Part shown: in pieces, positions 32,631-38,521 of the stretch
How the letters are laid out: the number at the start of each line of letters is the position of its first letter
Numbering within the stretch: position 1 is the stretch's first letter
NCBI GenBank assembly: GCA_900549445.1
Contig: UROS01000003.1
Location: 1-38,521 of the forward strand
DNA length: 38,521 bases
Source: an uncultured Porphyromonadaceae bacterium
GTDB taxonomy: Bacteria > Bacteroidota > Bacteroidia > Bacteroidales > Muribaculaceae
Direction of reading: 5' to 3'
Position numbers and translations under genes: made by a program
The notes under the pieces: model-generated
Seen by the model: the letters and a program-made list of their open reading frames with translations, nothing else
Told to the model about the DNA's origin: nothing
Database searches by the model: none

Positions 32631-34832
32631 ATGGAAAATCAACTGTTCTGGATAGTGCCCGCGGCCTCTGTTGTGGCACTTCTGCTTGCCTGGTATTTCT
32701 ACCGCCAGATGATGCGCGAGAGCGAAGGTACGCCTCTCATGCAGAAAATCGCCTCCTACGTCCGTAAAGGAGCAATGTCGTACCTCCGTCAGCAATACAA
32801 GATTGTGGGTCTGGTATTCCTCGGCCTCGTGGTTCTCTTCGCCATAATGGCCTACGGCTTCCAGCTGCAGAACCCGTGGGTTCCCATAGCATTCCTCACC
32901 GGCGGATTCTTCTCCGGCCTCTCCGGATTTCTCGGCATGAAGACAGCCACCTACGCCTCGGCCCGCACCGCCAACGCCGCCAGAGGCTCGCTCAACGCCG
33001 GTCTGCGTGTGGCATTCCGCAGCGGCGCCGTGATGGGACTCGTGGTGGTCGGACTGGGTCTGTTCGACATATCGTTCTGGTATCTGATCCTCGACTGGTT
33101 TGTGCCGGCCGACGCCGCCACCCCCACCGCCAAACTCTGCATGATCACCACCACCATGCTCACCTTCGGCATGGGCGCCAGCACCCAGGCGCTCTTCGCC
33201 CGCGTAGGCGGCGGCATCTACACCAAGGCTGCCGACGTAGGTGCTGACCTCGTGGGCAAAGTAGAAGCCGGAATACCGGAGGATGACCCCCGCAACCCCG
33301 CCACCATCGCCGACAACGTGGGCGATAACGTGGGCGACGTGGCCGGCATGGGCGCCGACCTCTACGAGAGCTACTGCGGCTCGATTCTCGCCACCGCCGC
33401 CCTCGGCGCGGCCGCCTATATGACCTCGGCCGACACCGCCATGCAGTTCAAGGCCGTGCTCGCACCGATGCTCATAGCCGCCGTAGGCATAATCCTGTCC
33501 ATCATAGGCATTTTCGCCGTAAAGACCAACGAGAATGCCTCGATAAAGGATCTGCTCGGCTCGCTCTCGCTCGGCACCAACCTCAGCTCGGTTCTCATTG
33601 TGGGCGCCACGTTCCTCATACTGTGGCTTCTGCAGCTCAACAACTGGGTCAACATCTCGCTCGCTGTCGTTATCGGTCTTCTCGTAGGCATCGTCATAGG
33701 CAGATCGACCGAATATTACACCTCGCAGTCCTACACTCCAACAAAGAAACTCGCCGAGAGCGGGAAAACCGGCCCCGCCACTGTAATCATCTCCGGCGTC
33801 GGTCTCGGCATGGTGTCGACCGCCGTTCCCGTGCTCGCCGTTGTAGTGGGCATCATCCTCTCCTACTGGCTCGCCTCCGGTTTTGACTTCACCAACGTGT
33901 CGATGGGTCTCTACGGCATCGGCATCGCCGCCGTAGGCATGCTCTCGACCCTTGGAATCACCCTCGCCACCGACGCCTACGGTCCCATCGCCGACAATGC
34001 CGGCGGCAACGCCGAAATGAGCGGACTGGGCGAGGAAGTGCGCCGCCGCACCGATGCTCTCGACTCGCTCGGCAACACCACCGCCGCCACCGGAAAGGGC
34101 TTCGCCATTGGCTCCGCCGCCCTCACCGGTCTCGCCCTCCTCGCTTCCTACATCGAGGAAATCCGCATCGGGCTCGGGCGCCTCGGTCAGACAGCAATCT
34201 CCATCGGCGACATGACAAAGCCCATCCACGAAGCCACCTTCACCGACTTCATGACTTACTACGACGTCAATCTGATGAACCCTAAAGTGCTCTCCGGCAT
34301 GTTTATCGGCGCAATGATGGCATTCCTTTTCTGCGGCCTTACAATGAACGCCGTAGGCCGCGCCGCCGCACACATGGTTGAGGAAGTGCGCCGCCAGTTC
34401 CGCGAAATAAAAGGTATTCTTACCGGCGAAGCCGAACCCGACTACGCACGCTGCGTCCAGATTTCCACCCTCGGTGCCCAGCGCGAGATGGTGTTCCCAT
34501 CGCTGCTTGCAATCATCGCCCCGATTCTCACCGGACTTATTTTCGGTGTGCCCGGAGTGATCGGTCTCCTCGTGGGAGGCCTCTCGGCCGGCTTCGTGCT
34601 CGCCATTTTCATGGCCAACGCCGGCGGAGCGTGGGACAATGCCAAGAAATACGTCGAGGAAGGCAACTTCGGCGGCAAAGGCAGCGAAGTCCACAAAGCT
34701 ACCGTAGTAGGCGACACGGTGGGCGATCCCTTCAAGGATACATCGGGCCCGTCGCTCAACATTCTCATTAAACTCATGTCGATGGTTGCCATCGTAATGG
34801 CCGGACTCACCGTGAGCTGGTCGCTCTTCTGA
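32631..34832 (+). CDS. hppA: Membrane-bound Na+,H+-translocating pyrophosphatase
   Basis: 733 aa, ~16 membrane helices. Hydrolyses pyrophosphate and pumps cations outward. The PPi site shows DVGADLVGKVEAGIPEDDPR, DNVGDNVGDVAGMGADLYES and, at the C-terminus, GDTVGDPFKDTSGPSLNIL. GNTTAATGKGF has Ala where K+-independent enzymes have Lys (TTKA), so K+-dependent. T90, F94, D146 and M176, the residues described for the dual Na+,H+-pumping subfamily (first shown with a Bacteroides enzyme), are all present at those numbers. Recycles PPi made by biosynthesis into ion gradient. No clear promoter between the ftsZ terminator and its ATG. Confidence 0.95.
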   Translation: MENQLFWIVPAASVVALLLAWYFYRQMMRESEGTPLMQKIASYVRKGAMSYLRQQYKIVGLVFLGLVVLFAIMAYGFQLQNPWVPIAFLTGGFFSGLSGFLGMKTATYASARTANAARGSLNAGLRVAFRSGAVMGLVVVGLGLFDISFWYLILDWFVPADAATPTAKLCMITTTMLTFGMGASTQALFARVGGGIYTKAADVGADLVGKVEAGIPEDDPRNPATIADNVGDNVGDVAGMGADLYESYCGSILATAALGAAAYMTSADTAMQFKAVLAPMLIAAVGIILSIIGIFAVKTNENASIKDLLGSLSLGTNLSSVLIVGATFLILWLLQLNNWVNISLAVVIGLLVGIVIGRSTEYYTSQSYTPTKKLAESGKTGPATVIISGVGLGMVSTAVPVLAVVVGIILSYWLASGFDFTNVSMGLYGIGIAAVGMLSTLGITLATDAYGPIADNAGGNAEMSGLGEEVRRRTDALDSLGNTTAATGKGFAIGSAALTGLALLASYIEEIRIGLGRLGQTAISIGDMTKPIHEATFTDFMTYYDVNLMNPKVLSGMFIGAMMAFLFCGLTMNAVGRAAAHMVEEVRRQFREIKGILTGEAEPDYARCVQISTLGAQREMVFPSLLAIIAPILTGLIFGVPGVIGLLVGGLSAGFVLAIFMANAGGAWDNAKKYVEEGNFGGKGSEVHKATVVGDTVGDPFKDTSGPSLNILIKLMSMVAIVMAGLTVSWSLF

Positions 34833-34844
34833 GAGTATTCATTA

Positions 34845-34871
34845 TAGCTAATTTAGCTAACTTAGCTAACC
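34845..34871 (+). repeat. Three tandem 9-base repeats upstream of the GH3 gene
   Basis: TAGCTAATT, TAGCTAACT and TAGCTAACC (34845-34853, 34854-34862, 34863-34871) fill the 58-base gap between hppA and the GH3 gene. Each contains the palindrome TAGCTA. May be a regulator site or a slippage-prone tract; no consensus promoter was seen here. Confidence 0.5.
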
Positions 34872-34890
34872 TATTAACAACAACCGATCA

Positions 34891-37224
34891 ATGACTAAAT
34901 CCCTTACCGCTCTCGCTGCGGCGATAATAGCCGTGGCTGCGGCGGCGCAACCCGCGCAGCTCACCAAGCCGGTGATACCCGCCGACCCCGCTCTCGAAGC
35001 CAAAGTAGAGAAGACCCTCGCCCGCATGACCCTCGAGGAGAAAATCGGCCAGATGACCGAAATCCAGCTCGACGTTATAGGCAGGATGACTCCCGAAGGC
35101 AACTTCGAGCTGGTTGAGAGCAAGATGGACACCGTGTTCGGCATCTACAAAGTCGGCTCCATCCTCAACGCGCCTTACTCCGTATGTCTCGACGCCAGGA
35201 CATGGAACACCGTGATAGGCGGCATCCAGAAGTATTCGATGAAACATCTGGGCATACCCTGCATCTACGGACTCGACCAGAACCACGGAACCACCTATAC
35301 CCGCGACGGCGTCCTCTTTCCCCAGCCGCTCAACATGGGCGCCACGTTCAACACGGATCTCGTGCGCCGCGGAGCGGAAATAACGGCTTACCAGACCCGT
35401 GCGTCAGACTGCCCCTGGGTCTACAACCCGACTCTCGACCTCGCGCGCGATCCACGCTGGCCCCGCTTCTGGGAGAACTACGGCGAGGATGTGCTCGTTA
35501 ATGCGGTGATGGGCGCTACGGCCGTACGCGGCTATCAGGGCGACGACCCCAACCACCTCGGCCCCCTCAACGTGGCGACCTCGGTGAAGCATTACCTCGG
35601 CTACGGCTCACCTTTCTCCGGCAAAGACCGCACTCCGGCATATCTCTCCGAATCCGACCTGCGCGAAAAATATTTCGCGCCCTTCCTCGCCGCGCTTAAA
35701 GCCGGCGCGCTGACAATAATGGTCAACTCTTCGTCGATAAACGGTGAACCGGTTCACGCCTCCTCCCGTCTTCTCACCAAGTGGCTCAAGGATGAACTCG
35801 GATGGGACGGAATGATAGTGACCGACTGGGCCGACATCAACAACCTCTACACCCGCGAGAAGGTTGCCGCCGACAAGAAGGAGGCAATCGCACTCGCAAT
35901 CAATGCAGGCATCGACATGGCCATGGAGCCCTACAACGTCGACTACTGCACCATACTCCGCGAACTCGTGGAGGAGGGAACCGTGCCCATGAGCCGCATC
36001 GACGACGCCGCACGCCGCGTTATCCGCCTCAAGTACCGCCTGGGACTCTTCGACCGGCCCGACACGTGGCTCAAGAACTATCCCGAGTTCAACTCGCCTG
36101 AATTTGCCGCCGAAGCCACCGAAGCGGCTGTTGAATCCATGGTGCTTCTGAAGAATGACCACGGGCTCCTTCCGCTCGCCGAGGGCACAAAGATACTCGT
36201 CACCGGCCCTAACGCCAACTCCATGCGCAGTCTCAACGGCGGCTGGTCCTACACCTGGCAGGGACATCTCGCCGACAGATATACTGAAGACAAGAATACC
36301 ATTCAGGAGGCCCTGACCGCCCGGTTCGGCGCCGGTAACGTGACCTTCATACCCGGCCTGAGCTATGACCCGACAGGATTCTACGACAAGGTTGAGCCCG
36401 ACCGCGAGAGCGAAGCCCTGTTTGCCGCCGAAAGCGCCGACGTAATCATTGTCTGCATAGGCGAAAACTCCTACTGCGAGACTCCCGGCAACCTCACCGA
36501 CCTCAACATCAATCCCCTCCAGAGCGAATACGTGAAGAAACTCGCCGCAACGGGCAAACCGATTGTGCTCGTGCTCAACGAAGGCCGTCCGCGCATCATT
36601 TCCGGCATTGAGCCGCTCGCACAGGCTGTTATAGACATCATGCTCCCGTCGAACTACGGCGGCGACGCCCTGGCCATGCTTATTGCCGGCGACCGCAACT
36701 TCTCGGGCAAACTGCCCTTCACCTACCCCCGCGAAATCAACTCACTCGTAACCTACGACTATAAGGTAAGCGAGGAAGTGGGCAAAATGGAAGGCGTCTA
36801 CGACTACGACGCCCGCGTAAACGTACAGTGGCCTTTCGGCTACGGCAAGAGCTACACTACCTTCTCGTACTCGAATCTCCGCGCCGACAAGGCAGAATTC
36901 ACCGCCGCCGACATGCTTACCTTTACGGTTGACGTAGCCAACACCGGCAACGTGACAGGCAAGGAAGCCGTATTGCTCTACAGCAGCGACCTCGTGGCAT
37001 CGCTCGTTCCCGACAACAAGCGCCTGCGCGCATTTACTAAAATCGAGCTTAAGCCGGGAGAGACAAAGACCGTCAGTCTGACAATCCCGGCCTCCGATCT
37101 CGCCTTTGTAGGATCCGACGGCAAATGGCGCCTCGAAAAGGGTGATTTCCGCATCACCGTGGCCGGCGAGAGCATACCTCTCCGCTGCACCGCAACGCAT
37201 CTCTATCCCGATCCCAATATCTGA
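34891..37224 (+). CDS. bglX: Secreted GH3 beta-glucosidase (BglX-like)
   Basis: 777 aa. The signal peptide (1-~19, TALAAAIIAVAAAAQ) has no lipobox Cys, so periplasmic. GH3 TIM-barrel domain ~30-380: LEEKIGQMTEIQ, GLDQNHGTTY, NPTLDLARDPRWPRFWENYGED, SVKHYLGYG, and nucleophile Asp312 in MIVTDWADI. GH3 C-terminal alpha/beta domain ~410-640 (ESMVLLKNDHGLLPLAEGTK, LNEGRPR, LPSNYGGDALA, LPFTYPRE). Fibronectin-like domain ~665-765 (FGYGKSYTTFSYSNL). The layout matches BglX-type beta-glucosidases; true substrate could be another beta-glucoside or xyloside. Downstream of hppA with no glycan-import genes nearby. Ends just before a long hairpin. Confidence 0.92.
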   Translation: MTKSLTALAAAIIAVAAAAQPAQLTKPVIPADPALEAKVEKTLARMTLEEKIGQMTEIQLDVIGRMTPEGNFELVESKMDTVFGIYKVGSILNAPYSVCLDARTWNTVIGGIQKYSMKHLGIPCIYGLDQNHGTTYTRDGVLFPQPLNMGATFNTDLVRRGAEITAYQTRASDCPWVYNPTLDLARDPRWPRFWENYGEDVLVNAVMGATAVRGYQGDDPNHLGPLNVATSVKHYLGYGSPFSGKDRTPAYLSESDLREKYFAPFLAALKAGALTIMVNSSSINGEPVHASSRLLTKWLKDELGWDGMIVTDWADINNLYTREKVAADKKEAIALAINAGIDMAMEPYNVDYCTILRELVEEGTVPMSRIDDAARRVIRLKYRLGLFDRPDTWLKNYPEFNSPEFAAEATEAAVESMVLLKNDHGLLPLAEGTKILVTGPNANSMRSLNGGWSYTWQGHLADRYTEDKNTIQEALTARFGAGNVTFIPGLSYDPTGFYDKVEPDRESEALFAAESADVIIVCIGENSYCETPGNLTDLNINPLQSEYVKKLAATGKPIVLVLNEGRPRIISGIEPLAQAVIDIMLPSNYGGDALAMLIAGDRNFSGKLPFTYPREINSLVTYDYKVSEEVGKMEGVYDYDARVNVQWPFGYGKSYTTFSYSNLRADKAEFTAADMLTFTVDVANTGNVTGKEAVLLYSSDLVASLVPDNKRLRAFTKIELKPGETKTVSLTIPASDLAFVGSDGKWRLEKGDFRITVAGESIPLRCTATHLYPDPNI

Positions 37225-37247
37225 CAAAGATATAATGCACTGACATC

Positions 37248-37288
37248 CAGGCAGGGGCGCTGTATCCGCTATACAGCGCCCCTGCCTG
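37248..37288 (+). terminator. Very long perfect hairpin after bglX
   Basis: An 18-bp perfect stem (37248-37265 with 37271-37288) with a 5-nt loop, 24 bases after the bglX stop. No T-run follows on the plus strand (CCTTCAGACTG). It may stop or stabilise the mRNA end. Confidence 0.6.
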
Positions 37289-37331
37289 CCTTCAGACTGT
37301 TGATAAGAGATAAGAGCGCGGTGGGTGATTT

Positions 37332-37362
37332 TTTGCTTTTTGGCATTTATTTATTATCTTTG
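37332..37362 (+). promoter_or_regulatory. dnaX promoter
   Basis: TTTG (37332-37335), 19 bases, TATCTTTG (37355-37362). Full consensus, 18 bases before the ATG at 37381, so the leader is short. Confidence 0.75.
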
Positions 37363-37380
37363 TTGTCTTACAATCAGCTT

Positions 37381-38500
37381 ATGGATCATTATATAGTATC
37401 CGCGAGAAAGTACCGTCCGGCTACATTTGCGTCGGTGGTGGGACAGAAAGCTCTTACCGCCACGCTTAAGAACGCCATAGCCACGGGACGTCTTGCACAC
37501 AGTTATCTTTTCTGCGGCTCACGGGGTGTGGGAAAGACCTCGTGCGCCCGAATCTTTGCGAAAACAATCAACTGCGAGAACATCACCCCGGATGGAGAGG
37601 CCTGCAACGAGTGCGAGAGCTGCCGGTCGTTCAACGAAGGCAACTCGCTCAACATAATAGAACTCGATGCGGCTTCCAACAACGGCGTCGACGACATCCG
37701 CCAGCTTGTGGAGCAGGTTCAGATTCCGCCTTCGCGGGGGCAGTACCGCGTGTTTATTGTGGATGAGGTTCACATGCTGTCGGCTGCGGCGTTCAACGCC
37801 TTTCTGAAGACGCTCGAGGAGCCGCCGAGCTACGTGATTTTCATTCTCGCCACCACGGAGAAGCATAAAATCATCCCGACTATACTTTCGCGCTGCCAGA
37901 TCTACGATTTCAACCGCATTTCGATCCGCGACATAATCGACCACCTGGCCTACGTGGCGAAAAGCGAAGGTATGACCGCCGAACCGGCGGCGCTCAACGT
38001 GATAGCCCGCAAGGCCGACGGCGCCATGCGCGACGCGCTGTCGATCTTCGACCAGGTTGCCGCCTCGTCGAGAGGCAACATAACTTTCCAAGCTACAATC
38101 GACAATCTCAACGTACTGGATTTCCATTACTACAACCGTTTGCTCGAGGCTTTTCTTGCGGGCGACGTGCTGCAGTCCTGGATGATCTACAAGGAGATAC
38201 GCGACCGCGGTTTCGACTCTCATTTCTTCATAAACGGCCTTGCCGACTATATGCGCGACCTGATGGTTGCGCGCGATCCGGCCACGATAGTGCTTCTTGA
38301 AGCCGACGACGAGGCGCGGGCCGAAATGGCTGCGACCGCGGCAAAGTGTCAGCCTGCGTTCATACTCAAGGCTATGAGCCTATGCAACGAGGCGGATCTG
38401 AACTACCGTACGGCTGCCAACAAGCAATTCCTGACTGAACTTACGCTTGCCAAGATATGCCAATCAGCCGGCCCCTCCCCCAGTAACGGCGGCAACGGAG
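37381..38500 (+). CDS. dnaX: DNA polymerase III gamma/tau subunit DnaX (3' truncated by contig end)
   Basis: First 373 codons only; the gene runs off the window. Clamp-loader ATPase. MDHYIVSARKYRPATF start; Walker A GSRGVGKTS (46-54); zinc cysteines in CENITPDGEACNECESC (~63-79); Walker B VDEVHML; sensor-1/arginine-finger region ATTEKHKIIPTILSRCQ; LDAASNNGVDDIR. Domain III helices follow from ~235. The C-terminal tau part and any frameshift site are missing. Codons after 38500 are adapter-derived. Single gene with its own promoter; the next gene is unknown. Confidence 0.95.
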
Positions 38501-38521
38501 CTGTCTCTTATACACATCTGA
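38501..38521 (+). other. Nextera transposon adapter left at contig end (artefact)
   Basis: CTGTCTCTTATACACATCT is the 19-base Nextera/Tn5 mosaic-end adapter, and the two bases after it (GA) match the continuation of one of the two Nextera adapters. Not genomic. It would add false residues (VSYTHL) to DnaX. Confidence 0.96.

Noticed and set aside
32628..34694. 688-codon frame antisense to hppA
   Set aside because: Shadow of a long GC-rich membrane protein gene; His/Gly/Glu-rich with no recognisable fold or start signal.

Overview
The window looks like a chromosomal contig end from a Bacteroidales bacterium. The evidence is the division/cell-wall cluster order with a Bacteroidota-type short FtsL, the repeated promoter pattern TTTG/TTG - 20 bp - TAnnTTTG in front of most transcription units, the near absence of Shine-Dalgarno sequences, and a GC-rich coding sequence between AT-rich spacers. 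The GC level and gene style remind me of Muribaculaceae, but family rank is inference only. No tRNA, rRNA, insertion sequence, prophage or CRISPR array was seen. Almost all the content is core housekeeping, so the novelty lies mainly in small genes, regulatory sites and atypical residues.

Layout. 1-2.1 kb: a terminator, a secreted protein of unknown function coupled to a YraN-family gene, then a reverse rubrerythrin. 2.1-4.7 kb: rlmN and recA, each with its own promoter. 4.7-5.0 kb: a gap holding what looks like a complete minus-strand unit (promoter, 30-residue ORF, terminator). 5.1-11.3 kb, minus strand: rimP-nusA-infB, then folK and a family 2 glycosyltransferase behind a terminator-like hairpin. 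11.4-15.4 kb: a DUF805 membrane protein (minus), a Na+/phosphate cotransporter with PhoU-like tail, an OmpR-type regulator whose phospho-acceptor Asp is Glu, and rnhB. 15.4-17.0 kb, minus: nadK and a YgjP-type metallopeptidase.

17.2-32.6 kb is the dcw cluster: rsmH-ftsL-ftsI-murE-mraY-murD-ftsW-murG-murC-ftsQ-ftsA-ftsZ, all plus strand, closed by a strong terminator after ftsZ. It makes UDP-MurNAc-pentapeptide (MurC, D, E), lipid I and II (MraY, MurG), the septal synthase pair (FtsW/FtsI), and the FtsQ/L and FtsA/Z divisome parts. mraZ and murF are not in this window. A full-consensus promoter inside the 3' end of murC probably gives ftsQAZ separate expression. 32.6-37.2 kb carries a K+-dependent membrane pyrophosphatase with the Na+,H+-PPase residue signature and a secreted GH3 glycosidase. 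The window ends in dnaX, which runs into a Nextera transposon adapter, so the last 21 bases are not genomic.

Most worth checking: the orphan 30-aa gene at 4806-4898, the internal promoter for ftsQAZ, the D-to-E response regulator, the near-leaderless nadK transcript, the short ORFs upstream of recA, and the hairpin directly in front of folK.
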